From contig LNKV01000065.1 in NCBI GenBank assembly GCA_001465935.1, positions 1 through 64,000 of the forward strand: 64,000 bases of DNA, in the 5' to 3' direction. The position numbers were made by a program, and so were the translations under genes. Positions 10,491-23,024 of this stretch are shown piece after piece. This stretch comes from Clarireedia homoeocarpa (Eukaryota > Ascomycota > Leotiomycetes > Helotiales > Rutstroemiaceae). The notes under the pieces were generated by a model. That model searched no databases. It saw only the letters and a list, made by a program, of their open reading frames with translations, and had not been told where the DNA came from. Within the stretch, counting starts at the first letter, position 1; each line of letters begins with the position of its first letter.

Positions 10491-12692
10491 ATGTATTCTT
10501 CGTTGCCTGGCCCAGCGTGGAATCCTACCTCTTCAACATCATCGACAATTGTTCGAGAGCGATCCTCATCAATCCAAGCAACATCCCCACAACCATCTCC
10601 AACATCACCCACTTCAAGAGGTCGATTAAGGGGCTTAAGTTATTTGCGGAGTTACACTCAGAACCACCTGCTGTCAAGAGAAAGTCACAGTCACAATCAC
10701 AGTCACAATCACAATTCCAATTCTTCGACGAGTAACAATAATAATTCACGACCCACCGTCTCACGAGCTACGAGCTACCCTTCCCCTACTCCATCCCCCG
10801 CGTCTAGCACTGCACCTCACGCTCCCGGATCTGCAGCCTTGCCTGGTACTCCTGCAACGGAAACCACCACACAAACGTCGCCCACGGCTCAAAGATCCAC
10901 AGCCGCCGCCGAATCATCTGTCCCAGGAACAAACAATCAAGATAATTTGGCTTCGACGAGTGGTTGGCTACCGACTGTGGGAGGCCACAGCGGAGTGTCA
11001 AGAATCGCCACACAGCCACAATCTACCGCAACTGCTTCATCTTCTGCCCTACTATCAGGAAACGGGTCGACTGCGGTGACTACTGATCTTACAGCGTCTA
11101 TGGCTAGAACTCGACCTGCGGGAACTGGAGGAGCGACCGATATGCCATCGTTGAATGGCTCTGCGTCTGCGGGTGGCACTCATCATGACAAGACTGGAAT
11201 GTCGCATCAATTACCATCCATTCGATTCTCCGCGCATCAAGATCCCAGAGCACATCGCCCATCGCTTGTATTTACACCTATGAGTCGCATTTTACCAACA
11301 GGAAAAGAGGTTATCAAGGTGGGCCGATATTCTGAACGAGATAATCAAGCACCGCAGACTCCAAATGTGCCATCATCCGCTCCAGTTGGCTTCAAATCAA
11401 AGGTTGTTAGCAGGCGCCACTGCGAATTCTGGTTTAGCGATGGTCGCTGGTTTATTAAAGATGTGAAGAGTTCTTCTGGCACGTTTTTGAATCACATACG
11501 CCTGAGCCAGCCAGGGACTGAATCTAGACCGTATCCCGTCAATGATGGTGATATAGTACAACTGGGTATTGATTTTAAAGGGGGAGAAGAGATGATTTTC
11601 CGATGCGTCAAGATTCGAGTGGAACTGAATAAAGGCTGGCAGACAGGACCCAGCAGTTTCAAGTATGCATCCTTTTAACTCTCTCCGTTCGCCTTCTTGA
11701 ACTAATATCATTCTTCACATAGTGTACAATCACATAAGCGTTTGCGTGAGCTCAACAACATGAAGAAACAGTCTGGAAGTGGTTCTAGCGGGTCATCCCA
11801 GGATTGCTCTATTTGCCTAGGCCCAATCGCTGTCAGTTTTGAAACACCTGTGATATCGTTTACTCACTGACTTTCTACATAGCCATGTCAATCGTTATTT
11901 GTGGCACCTTGTTCTCACACGTGGCACTACAAGTGTATTCGAGTTATCATTAACGGTCCGCATTGGCCTCACTTTACATGTCCAAATTGTCGCAGTGTAG
12001 CAGATCTAGAAGCAGAGCTGGACGATCTAGACGGAGAATGGGAGGAATATCTTGCCTCAGATGCCGAAGTAGAAGGTGAAGCGCAACCAGAACCACCAGC
12101 CAAGGTAACGCCCGCCGATGCGACAGGCGCCAGTAGTGGAGATATAGCTGTTTCAACTCATCCACAGGATAGAAGCAATGCCACGGCAGCTGGGACGATG
12201 GAGGCTGAACCTACCCCCGAACCTGAGATACCTCGCCAGCGGAATGCACCCCAAAGCGACGAGGAACTGGACGTTAGCGATGCATCAAGTACAAGTGCCC
12301 AAGTACATGAAGATATGGCTTTTCTCACTGTGACAGATTCGCTCCCACTATCCGCCACTGCAATCCCTATTTCCCTGGTAAACAACTCTACCATTCCTCC
12401 TGTTGATATCATTCCACGAAAACCTGTTGCCAATTCTGTATCAGGATCGTCCTCCCGCGCTGAGCAGGGACGTGGTTCGCCAAGTCCAAATGGATTACAT
12501 CCCGCTTTAACAGATCCTCTGACTGCAGAAGGGCCCATGACACCGCGAAACGATGCAGGCCCCTTTGTCTTCGATGGAAGTGCGGGCCGAGCATCTAGTA
12601 TGCGACTAGCTCTTGGAATGACAAATCTCAACACGGAAACGGGGGTGCAAACTCCCGCCACACCTCAGATTACACCACAAACGGCCACATAG
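10491..12692 (+). CDS. dma1: FHA-RING E3 ubiquitin ligase, Dma1/Chf family
   Basis: Exons 10491-11662, 11723-11831 and 11883-12692 give 696 residues. Dma1-type ligases are mitotic-checkpoint and septation E3 enzymes that recognise phosphothreonine targets through the FHA domain. The N-terminal 260 residues are disordered, rich in Ser/Thr/Pro, with a His-Asn-Ser run encoded by a CACAATCACAGT repeat. The FHA domain (about 265-385) shows the conserved GRYSER, SRRHCEFWF and SSSGTFLNH elements. A RING-H2 follows, starting CSICLGPIA, then CSHTWHYKC and CPNCR; it is split by the second intron. The C-terminal 220 residues are acidic and disordered. The protein is much longer than yeast Dma1, mainly through disordered flanks. 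Assignment rests on the FHA-then-RING order. Confidence 0.9.
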
Positions 12693-15281
12693 CCATGCGA
12701 TATGAATGAATATTAACACCGCAATCGTTTTAACATTTGCATATTCCTGCATTTTAGCGAAAACCTGGAGCAATATGTGATTGGGTAATCTTGTGTCTAC
12801 TGCATCACATACGAATGGACAATGTCTTGTACCTTATACATACCATGACCGAACACCACAAATTATCCAATTGAAAGACACGAACCTCTGGGGCTTGTTT
12901 CCAACATTTGGCTGGAGGAGGAGAACAGAGGGAGGAATGACTATTATATCATGTGTGAAGAGACGGCGCAACTGGAGCGAATTACTTAACCGGTTACCGA
13001 AGCTTTACGATCAGGGAAGATGGGGAGTTTGTATTGCCTTTTTTTTCTTTTTATATCATTCTAGAATTGGAGCTTGGTAAAGAATGGATGGATGGATGGA
13101 TCACGCGATGTCGTGATATCAGTCGAAGGGTCTTGTTGAAATCAATATGCCTTATGTTTTACTTTTCCCCCCTCGTTTTCCCCCTTCGACATCATATCTT
13201 ATATTTGCATATTCGTGCGCTATATTATGGAGCGGGTGTTGGTGCTGGGGCTCTAGCTGGCCAAGGGGATTTTTCGAATTCTGTCTCTTTTTACTCAGCT
13301 TTGCATATGTGGGTTGATGGGATGGCGACTGCTTGTTTTGATGGGGAGAGGTAGAAAGAGAACATGAGTTGCATATTTTGATGTTTTTTTTAAAGTCAAG
13401 TTATAGCTTAATGGTATGGTGTGTACGCAGATGGGTTGGTGGCTGCTATGTAGATGTGGTGAAGGACGGTGGCTGATTGGCGTTGAGGTGGGAAGCTTGG
13501 AGTTAGGTTAGTTAAATGCCTACTGTGAGAGTATAACGGGAAGAAGGGAGGGAAAGGAAAGGAAAGGAAGGGAAGGGAGGGAGAGACTCCGGAGATGGAA
13601 ATGCAAATGGAGGTACATATTCAGACAGACGAACAGACAAATGGAAACGCAATCACAACAAGAAATAACACGGGTAACGTCTCATACACTGTCTTTGGCT
13701 AATACGGAGATGTGCATGTGCATGTGCATGTGCATGTGCTTGTGTATCTGTGTTTTGTAAGAGTGCAATATTGACATGACATGACATCCAACGACTTCCA
13801 CGCTCGCGCAACAGTGCCTCGCCGCCCAGAATCACCTCACTGCCCAATGCGAAAGCTTCCCAACTCGTACAACAAGTCTACTCCCTTCCCTCCCCTTCCC
13901 CACAACCGATTATATATATACCTCTATAAATCTTTGGTAGGTTAGTTAAACGGAATAGAATGGAATGAATGCCTTGTCTACATACATACACATACAATAC
14001 ACACTACGTTCGTTATACGTGTGTGCATGCATGCATATGTGAACAATCACTCACTCACTCACTTACTCACTCACTTCCATTCATTTCCTTGCCATTCATT
14101 TCCTTGCCTAGCTTACCTTACCTTATCCCAACTTTGCATTTCCCCTTTCCTCGTAGAGAGAGAGAGAGAGGGTATTAATTAGCATCAACTTCCTTTCCCT
14201 CTCCCTCTTCTTCTTCTTTCCCCCTCGTCTTTTTCCTACTCCTTGCACCTAGTTATACATACTTCTGAGGGAGAAAGAATGACCTGTTTATTTACCTGTA
14301 TATACTATACGCTCTCTCTTCCTTTCTTTGCTCCTCGTTCTGCCTCCCCGATCCAATCCAAACGAGACTCAACGAAACCTTTTGCTTTACAGTACCGCTA
14401 AAGCGGGGAGAAATTTTAAGAACAAACAGAGGGGGGGGATGTGTTTAGGGAGATTTTATAAAAACATATGGTGAAATATAATATAAAAAGCCAAATAAGA
14501 CAAGGATTACATAGAATAAGATGATCCAGGATACAAATACAGAAAGGAGGAGTCAAAAAGAAGTCAAAGTTCAACCACCAAAAAAATACCAGTATTCAGA
14601 AAGCAAAAGAGAAGATGCAGTCTCTCAAAAACGAATTAATGAAGCCAAAAAGGATAATTCTTGAAAAGACTGCGTACATATATGTAGTCAGTTATGGTAT
14701 CTCAGCTAACGTCCCTTCGCTTTCATTCTCTGCCTCCTTTGTTTCCCTTCCCTTCCCCTTTCTCTCCTCCCTGGCGCAATGCAAATGCAACAACACTAAC
14801 TTATTAAACTAGCTACGCCCCTTCGTCCCTTTTCTTTTTTTCCAGGTTCTTTCGCTTCGCATATCCATCCCTCCCTTCAATCCGTACATCATGATTAGCA
14901 AAGGCGTCAGCCAAAAAGTGCCGCAAATCAAGAGCAAGCATGCAAAAACCAAAGCTCCTTTTCCTTTGCATGCGTGGTTATACTAATCCTTCCTTCCCCC
15001 ACTCCTTCCCTATCCATTGCATACCTCCTCCCATCCTTCCTTCTAATGAAACATACAACGATAAAAAGAAAAGTGATCTAAATGAGTGGTGCGATGCAAT
15101 ACGAGTGATATATATATGTAAATGAAAAAGCCGGTGTAATATTAACAAGTGTACTAATTTGGAACTTTCGAAGTATCCATCCGTTTTTGAACCAGAAGAA
15201 TTGAAGAAGTAAAAAAAAGGAAATTTATTCAAGAGAGCGTGGCGATTAAGCGTGGATAATTTTTTTAAATATGCCCGTTGA
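12693..15281. other. 2.6-kb convergent spacer, low-complexity
   Basis: Lies between the convergent stops of the FHA-RING gene and the ADF-like gene. It contains GATG, GTGCAT (13.7 kb), CACT and GA microsatellite tracts and pyrimidine-rich stretches. No ORF looks like a protein. Very long 3' UTRs or a non-coding RNA are possible but not shown. Confidence 0.55.
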
Positions 15282-18200
15282 TTAGGCAGCCCAGTGAACA
15301 TGGGCTTCTCGTAGTACTATTCACATTATTAGCATGCATATGAAGTAAAAGGAGTTTGGTAGATAAAAACTTACCACTCAGAACATGTGTCTGACCAGAT
15401 CGATCCTCGCAAGCAATCTGTAACTCACCGCCATCCAAGAAGCCCAGTACGATACTATTGGGTAATTCTTGTATGTCGATATCGGGGATGACAGGAGATC
15501 TAAACTCGCTGAGATGGAATCTTCGCATTCCGCCGCCCTTTTCTTTAGTGTTGCCACCGGCTGTAAGGACTAGTAGTCCTTGAGAATCAAGGACCATCGA
15601 TCTTCGTTTCCATAATAAGCTGTCGGGGAATTGAACATTCACATCACCAAGATCAATTGTGGTTGCCGAGGATGGAGCCTCAGATGATTGGGATGGGAGC
15701 GGAGAAGTTCCTGGTTCAGGGAAGACATGAGGTTCTGATTCTTCGCGAACAGTAGGTGAGATGGCGTGTGCAATAGCTTTACGACCTGAAGAAAGTGAAG
15801 AGGACACGCGCTTCATCATGCGGCTTGCACGATTTGACTTCTTTTCGGATTTGTCATCATTGGTGGAGGATGATGAGCCATCGGTGGGAGGTGATGATAG
15901 CTCGTTAAGCTCACGGCTAGTGTGGCTGCTTCTGGAGAGAGGACGTGACTTGCTGACAGGAGAGGTGATCTGGGACGAGGGTGCCTTTGAGGGAGACATG
16001 GTGGATGGAGAAGACACTGAGGGTTCAATGGTTGTGGAGCGTCGACGCTCAGCAAATGAAGATCGGCGGTCATTAATTAGATCCTTGACAACGGTGATTG
16101 ATGATCTTCGCTCCTTATCCTTGCCATTTGTCGCAGTGGTTTTAGAAGATGTTGAAAGCCGCCTTTCAATGCTGGTATCCTTTGGAGAACTCGTTGAAGC
16201 CTTCTGGTGATCTATGATCAGCGGCGACTCTTTCAAGGCGAGAGGAGTGAAATCGGAAGGATCTTTGCCAGTCTCAGGCATTTGAGGGAATGGTTGATCT
16301 GGATCCCGAATGATTCGGGCGGTAACCGAAACTGACTCCGAGCGAGACAGAGGAGTCTTCATATCTGGAATAGATGTAGGTTTTAGGGTATCTGCGTAGT
16401 TCTGGAAAGAGCTTGATCGGCCACGCCCCTTAGGCAAATCAGGAGAGCCTTCTTGAGATGCATTAGGCGGGCTAATGTTCTTGGTAAGGGATGTTGTTCG
16501 TTCTGCAACCGAAGGTGTCCTTGTTGGGGGGAGAGCACTACTTCTTCGCACCGAGAAAAAGGCAGGTGAAGCTGTAGGAGCCGGTCCTGGGACAGTAGCG
16601 GCAGCTTCAGGCGCTAGAGTGGTTAGCTTCTCAAGAGCCTTGATCCTCTGAGAAACACCAGAACCAACGTTTATCTTCTTGCTGACCACCGGCTTAGAAG
16701 CCGGCTGCTGACTGATGCGATTGAGGAAGTTTGCGGAAGCAGAAACAGGTCTGGACACAGGTCGCGCGCCTCCAGGCTGAGCATTCAGCAGTTGAGAGTC
16801 AGGTTTGGACGATTGCAATGGGTTTGAGACGGTTCGCGAAAACTTGTTTTCAGGGTTTGTCGTTCTTGGGAATACAGGACTGACAGGAGACTTGGCCACA
16901 GACATGGATTTCGCATCTTCAAATACAGCGGATTGAAGCTCATCCATAAGTTCGTCATCGGAAGAGAAATTGTCATCCATGTTCGCCGGACTACGGTCTC
17001 CATCAATATCGGTCCTGATTGGTTCGATGGACTTCCTAGATTTCTTCTTCTTGAGTGATGGTCCGCTGGTAGCCTCGAACGGACTATCCAGTAACTTCTT
17101 CTGTGTCGACTTACGAGCAAGCTCACTTGCTGAGCCCGGTAATGTATCCATGTTGGATTCCTGTGTTGACGTACTCTCCGTCGTTGTGTCTAAAGATGCC
17201 GCAGCATTGTCTTGCTCAGTCGGAAGCGCAGTGTGTTGGTCGTCGTTTGTAGCAGTAATTGTAGGAAGGTCTGTATGGAGAGCTCCTTTCGCGCTGTCAG
17301 ACTCCTCTTTCAATGGAGCCGCATCTTGCACTGTCTCGTCAGTAGACTCTGAGATGGAAGACGCCCTTGTCGATTCTGCTTTCTCTGATGCGCCTATAGG
17401 GGATGTCGGGTATGAATCGATTCTCGTAGCATCTGACTCGTCAGTTTTCATAGTGGAACTGCTGTCAAGCGCAATAGCGGAGTCATCCGCTTTTGCCATG
17501 TCGGTCAACATAGCTAAATTATCGTGTATCTCTTGTGGCGCTCCTCGTGGTACTTCTGAATTTAGACTAGGGGATATCGCAAGGGGTGTGGCAGATGCTG
17601 GAGATTTAGGGGTGAATTCAGAAGGCGATGTTGTAGCTGGAGCACTTAATTGTTTTTTCCGCAATTCCATAGCCTTCATAAGCCTCGCCTTCTCTAGGGT
17701 TATTGTTGGGGCCTTGGTTGTAGCTGTTGACTTCGTTGAAATTGTAGATCGAATCGAGACTCCTGAGCTGGTATTCGGTCGGACTTTGCTTATTTGCGGC
17801 TGTAAGGGGAAAATTGTAGACAAGTTTCCATTCCCTAGTATCGCAGGTGGTGACAATGTCATGCTTGGAGGTTCCCCAGAATCTTGTGAACTGAGTCCCC
17901 CCTTCTCCTTTTTTGACCCCTTTGTGGAAAAGATTTTCAGACCCTGCGGAAGCGTTGAAACGGGACGATAGACAGATGTTCCACTCGCAACATGTGCTTT
18001 GGCAGTATCGAGAGAAGGACGAGGGCCAAGTTTTATTTTTCGCTTCCCGTTGAAGCCGTAGGAGGTTAAGCTGTATAGGTCAGGACGCGCAGATTGTGAG
18101 GATGTTCGAGGGATTTCGTCAATTGTTGTAATTTGTGGAGGCGATCCCACTTCACTTTCGCGCGGCTCCCTTGGAGGCGGCGGAGAGGTGTCAAGATCAA

Positions 18201-19021
18201 GACCCAAAGGTCCTCTGGGACGCGGAGGAGAGGTTTCGAGATTGCTATCCGTTTCTGTGATCAGGGAAGGGTAAGTATTCGAATTCGGTAAATCTAGCGG
18301 TGTAGTGGTCGGATCAACTGTTGGCTGTGCTCCAGGTGTTGAGCCAATAGTCTGAGCCGTAGGGGGACGCTCCTCCTGAACTGTGGATTGCCTATTTATT
18401 TTGCTATCCTCCTCCTCATCTTCTGCAATTTCCATCAAACGACGCCGGCGGAGAGAACTTGTGGAAGAAGAGATAGATCCCGACGCAGTATGTAATGAGC
18501 AGGCGGCAGAAAGTGTTGTATCACGGAGCTCTTTCGAATCTGTTATTTCGAATGTAGTATCGTGTGGAGCAAACTTTTCCGTAACAGCATTAAAATGAAC
18601 AGTGACGCGAGCTATCAGGTTATTAGACAGTTGATTTCTCCCAAGGTGAGAAATTTGGGCGGGATCGACAAGGGGAGCCCACCTTGAACCAGTCTTGAGC
18701 ATCCATCCGGTACATATTTGATGACTACGTTCCGCCGCCTATACCGAAGAAATCCAAACAGCGGTGATGGTTCCTCATATTGTCCGATTGCATTTCTTAT
18801 TTCCACAATTCCTCCATTACCACGACCCATCAATTCTACCTCGTCCCTGGAAGCATACTTTAGGAGGAACCTGCGGAGAAGAAGCACCACATTATCAGTC
18901 GTCGCATACCCAAAACAAAGATGAATCCTGTAGATGTATAAACATACCATCCTCCCGGCTCTGCTATCGCAGCATCGTGTGCCTCTTTAACCTTCGCGTC
19001 GTCCAAGCCATTCAGCGACAT
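15282..19021 (-). CDS. ADF/coactosin-like domain protein with long disordered body and PH-like C-terminus
   Basis: Four exons: 19021-18948, 18870-18683, 18611-15375 and 15316-15282, giving 1,177 residues; the last exon supplies only the final 11 codons. The first 120 residues (GGWFLLKYASRDEVELMGRG, then GGIVEIRNAIGQYEEPSPLF) match the general pattern of ADF/cofilin/coactosin actin-binding domains. About 950 residues of Ser/Thr/Pro/Lys-rich disorder follow. Residues about 1085-1175 (LLWKRRSMVLDSQGLLVL through HVLSVLREAH) have a PH-like strand pattern. Relatives are often labelled GPI-anchored surface glycoproteins, but this protein has no signal peptide and no hydrophobic C-terminal tail, so a cytoplasmic cytoskeletal or cortical role is more likely. 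Function is inferred from fold resemblance only. Confidence 0.85.
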
Positions 19022-19544
19022 TGCCCTCGAGTCCTTCCTCAGTATTCGGTGGATCGGATACTACTGCAGTTCTTCCAGTCTATACCATTCAATTCAGGGG
19101 TATTCGTATCGGTACATGATATAATGTGATTGCAGCTCATCTGCGCTCATGCAGAACGAAAGGCGATTGAAGCCAAAAGAGAGGCAGATCCCAATAAGTG
19201 ACCAAAATCAAAGGCAGAGCAAGGGAGAGCAATATATGAAGCTGGCGCGCAAGGAACTGTCGGGTTGATTGAAGTATAGTAGTTAGGTACAATTTTTCAT
19301 CGGAAATTATCCTTCCTTTCCAGAATGCGACGAGTGAAATGGGGGGCTGTTCGCGCTTATGCCCCTCTAGCCGCGAAGTGAAGATCGTTCAAGGTACCGA
19401 TATTAGAAGCTATGCAAGAGTGCCGGTGGTCCTGAGTACGGATGTTATGCGGTCGTAAGTGTGGTGCGTGCTGTGGTGTGTATTTGAAGCTGTTGCCAAC
19501 GACAACAAGAATGAATGTTGTGTTTACAATAAGAGCAAACAAGC

Positions 19545-19593
19545 GGGAGCAAGAGGGAGCAAGAGGGAGCAAGAGGGAGCAAGAGGAAGCAAG
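19545..19593. repeat. Tandem repeat, 10-bp unit (GGGAGCAAGA)n
   Basis: About five head-to-tail copies with one G-to-A change in the last. On the minus strand it translates as leucine-rich low-complexity peptides, which should not be called as genes. Confidence 0.85.
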
Positions 19594-20363
19594 GGTGATC
19601 GATGCAGTCGAACGATGAGGAATCTCCTCCCACCTTTTTCCCAAATTTCCCACCTTTTGCCCGCATCCTGTCCATGAGACTGCAAATGTAACAGTAGGCC
19701 GTGGGAAAGTTTGGACCCTTCCCGCACAGATGAACACGCTGACGAATAAAAACGTCACGTTCCGGTGGAACTAAACCTGTCAACCAACTCCCTGCTATCT
19801 CGAGAAATAGGATTGGTGTGCTGTACCTCCCCATGTGCTGTACCTCCCCAAAGGGCTTTTTCTGCAATCACCAGCCGCCTACTGTCCGGGAATGCTGCTG
19901 CCATTGCCAACACTTCCTGTCGTCAGTTCATGGCCTAGAAGCAAGGAGATCTACAATAGTCAGCCACCACGATGATTTGTTCAATTGTTAATTTGTTTTT
20001 CGGCCGATCCACCTCTCTACGTCGCACTTCATCGTTTTTGTTTGCGGCCGGGATGATTCCGAAAGCAAATGTTCGGACGACAGATGCCCTCAATTTATTG
20101 GTGGGATGATGCGAATGCTCGTGCAGTACATGATCCGACCAACCTAACCCCCTTTCTCTGGACGTGCCAAAGCGCAATCAAGTCAGCTGAAAGAAGTCGG
20201 CACACTGATTGGTAAGTGCCACGTCCAGCTACCCTACGTATTTTACAACTTACCCGACATAAGTTATTTTACAACATCAAAATCAAGGAGATTTGGCCAC
20301 AACGGATGCAGTTCTCTTCTCCAAACGAACTTCGAGTGAGAACTCGATGGAGCAAACATGGCA

Positions 20364-20714
20364 CTATGAACAAAAGCGAAGCTGCTTACCAGCAATCTCC
20401 GCTTTCATCTGCATCTTTCCTGCAGGCGCGGCATTACTTTTACCCTTGTCAAAACAGCAGGTCGCTGTGTCTGCGCACCTGGACGTGCCAGAAAGCTCAT
20501 TACACTTCTCAGTGGGATCTAATCCCAGCTGGACTTCCCCTTCCCTTATTTCTTCACTTCTCCATCCGTATTGCCAAGTAGGTCGGCGAGCTGTTGGTTT
20601 GTCCTTGGCCCCCAGGCGAAAGATGGTTTCCTCATAATACGGAGCATCGTGGTCCGGAATGTATTCAGGTATATCATAGTTGCTACCTTCTCGTTCTTCG
20701 TCTCCGTTGATGCT
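20364..20714 (-). other. Coding-like open block, possible uncalled exon or decayed gene
   Basis: One minus-strand frame is open for 116 codons and ends at a TAG at 20364. It has no early ATG. Its translation has the composition of real protein (YDIPEYIPDHDAPYYEE, then FRLGAKDKPTARRPTWQYGW), with balanced residues and no low complexity. It begins right after a plausible acceptor (ACGGTAG at the 5' side) and contains a GTAAGC donor shortly before the stop, after AEIAG. I do not recognise the family. It could be an internal exon of an intact gene or a remnant. Confidence 0.35.
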
Positions 20715-20948
20715 CTACCGTCTGCGTTTTGTGCTTTCAGGTTGCGCCTTCGTTAATCTTGGAGGAGTTGGGTATTCGAGTCGCATAAGGCCAAGTATGG
20801 ATATTTAGTCAATTGCAAGTAGAAATCAATAAGAACTCAAAGATGCCGAACATTTGCTATTCTCTGTTCCTGTTTTCGAGATACATGTCGATAGTGAGAA
20901 CCGGATCTCCCTAATAGGCCCACTACCACTCAATTTCTGGACAATGAA

Positions 20949-21308
20949 TCAAATAGGAACCTCGAACATCTCATGGCGACTCAAGCCTTTTATGTCATCT
21001 TGTGGTCTAGAACCAGCAACTGCTGCTGTTACTTGGTCGTCCGTGCTGGTTTTGAGAGGGGTCCAAGTTGATTGCGGCCGTTCGGAACCCCCGTTCACGC
21101 AGGAGTTGCGATGCCCGTTGGTGCTTAACGCAGATTTTCTGGCAATTTTTAACTTTAGATGTCTCTGTACGAGCGTTAAGGTTTGCCATCTTGTACTAAG
21201 GCCGCGTGGAGAAGAGTTCCGCCGCGGTTCATGGGACAGTTCTGATAGGCATTCTAACCGAGTAGAAAAAGGAGAAGAAAAGATATGGGGGAGGATAGAA
21301 GCTGCTGG
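20949..21308 (-). other. Second coding-like open block upstream on the same strand
   Basis: A 119-codon open frame without an early ATG ends at a TGA at 20949. Its last third reads like ordinary protein (STWTPLKTSTDDQVTAAVAG, then DDIKGLSRHEMFEV). A GT donor after FE/V could join it in phase 0 to the block at 20714, with an intron of roughly 240 nt. The first half is less convincing. It may be part of the same unknown gene, or chance antisense openness. Confidence 0.22.
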
Positions 21309-21913
21309 TCATGCTAACGATATGGTGGGCGCACTGAGGATAGTAATGCAATTATGCATTTGCAAGATGAGGTGATTCTGGACATTGGAAATGCTTTGCG
21401 CGCCAACTACATCAACCAACAGTTAATCTACTGCCTACCGCCACCCTAAACGGAATTGAGATTGTATAGAATACAGTCAGTTGTGAGGTGTTCATTCTTG
21501 TAAAAGAATACTTTAGAGTCTCTTCACTGCATGGAAAAGTCTAGCTGATCTAGAATGATATATATATATATATATGTTTTTTTATCGTTTCTAAACCAAC
21601 ATTTCAAAAAAGAATTTGGGTTATAACAATTTCATTCTTCAAGTACGAATTACTGAAGTATATTTTTGAGTATTGTTGTCTGTCCCATTTTGCACTGGAG
21701 AGGGGTACTTAGCAAAGTTTGGGGTATGCACAGCCTGACGTAGAGCTTGGTAGTCAAGATGCGCTAGTACTAATGTGGTAACTGCAAAAAAGTCATCTTG
21801 GTAAAAGAGCACTGAGGCTCACAGACGAAGTAATACCATAAATCATCAACAACACTTGAGTGCCAGTCAATTTATACCATTCTTCACAAATACAATCCCG
21901 AGACTTTGCGACA

Positions 21914-22518
21914 ATGGTTGAATTAACAGAAGTTGAGGATGAGTCCTTCGAGACGAAGCAAGCCGGGCCATCTGATGATGAGGATTACTACACTGATACC
22001 GGTTCGTCCTTCTCTTTGCTGTAGTGCTATGCGTGTAAATCTAACAACCACATCACTCAGACTCCGAGATCTCAAGCGACGATGACGACAATGTTGCGGA
22101 CGATGAAACATTTACGGATCGGTTATTTGCTTTGAAAGACATAGTGCCTGCAACAACTCGATCTTATATTTCTGGCAAGGTCGACACCACTACCAGCTGG
22201 ATCAAATCGGGTTTATCATTTGGAGGCAAGACATTATGGGTCGTAAGCACGAGCGCTTTGTTGTTAGGAGTTCCGTGGGCATTGGCATACGTTGAGGAGC
22301 AGCAAGTGATTGAAATGGAGAAGGAAATGAAGATGCGAGAGATGGGAGGAGAAGTATGTGCATTCTAATCTTGCCCGCACGCAAACATGGGCATTATTCT
22401 CCAAGTACGGATTCGTCCATTACTAACGCAATGGATACAGCTACTTTCTACAGGAACAGGCACCGCAGGACAAATCAATGCACAACTTGGCGCACAACAA
22501 GCAAAGCCGGCGTTGTAA
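21914..22518 (+). CDS. tom22: Tom22, central receptor of the mitochondrial outer-membrane translocase
   Basis: Exons 21914-22001, 22061-22353 and 22441-22518 give 152 residues, the normal Tom22 size. Tom22 links the Tom20/Tom70 receptors to the Tom40 pore and binds presequences on both sides of the outer membrane. The cytosolic N-terminus (1-80) is strongly acidic (GPSDDEDYYTDTDSEISSDD). A single transmembrane helix (about 87-106, TLWVVSTSALLLGVPWALAY) carries the characteristic internal proline. The intermembrane-space tail ends GQINAQLGAQQAKPAL. The second intron has a textbook TACTAAC branch site. It is followed 506 bp later, on the same strand, by an unrelated channel gene. Confidence 0.95.
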
Positions 22519-23024
22519 TCAACGAATCTGCGATGACACTATATGAAATACTGAGATTGGTGGCATGGAGTTTTGATAAACATTGTACATCAGTGAGTGA
22601 TTTTGAGGGGGTGTATATTTTGACCGGTTTATGGTCACCAAGCCTATGTTGTATTTCTAGTTCTCTCACCTCATGAACCAAAATTAGTCTTCGACAGAGG
22701 AGATGTCCCACAACAATTTCAAGAAATCTACTATCAGATGTCGTCTTTCTAATATACTTGGTCAAAGCTCTTTAAATTTTTGCAGATAAGTATTCCTAGA
22801 TTCGAGAATTAGCCGCCACTGCCCGCATGATGAAGGTCGTGCCAGGATCAGATCCCTGCGTTAACTGCGTTAGAGATATCAAGGATCCACTCTTCCACTC
22901 TCCATAGTCACTTTGTTTCAGACCAAATGCCATATTAAACCTCCCGCAGCAACGACAATCTTTCATCCGATGTTGCTCAAAGACTTTCATTTTTACTACA
23001 ACAGGTTTCTCAACAACGACAACT
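22519..23024. other. Spacer between tom22 and the bestrophin-like gene
   Basis: 506 bp carrying the tom22 3' UTR and the promoter of the next gene. No gene or notable repeat is seen. Confidence 0.5.

Larger units (their letters stand above)
19022..21913. other. 2.9-kb divergent spacer with no confident gene
   Basis: Lies between the starts of the ADF-like gene (-) and tom22 (+). It contains a 10-bp tandem repeat near 19.55 kb. The minus strand carries two coding-like open blocks (20364-20714 and 20949-21308), listed separately. The longest plus-strand ORF (20854-21375) has no recognisable features and largely lies opposite the second block. Confidence 0.5.

Noticed and set aside
12781..13354. 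ORFs just downstream of the FHA-RING gene
   Set aside because: No protein-like features; the position fits its 3' UTR.
16970..17971. 333-codon plus-strand ORF
   Set aside because: It lies antisense to the disordered body of the ADF-like gene; its Ser/Val/Asp-rich composition is what that exon gives on the opposite strand.
20854..21375. 173-codon plus-strand ORF in the 19-21.9 kb spacer
   Set aside because: No domain or conserved-looking segment; the opposite strand has the more protein-like text.
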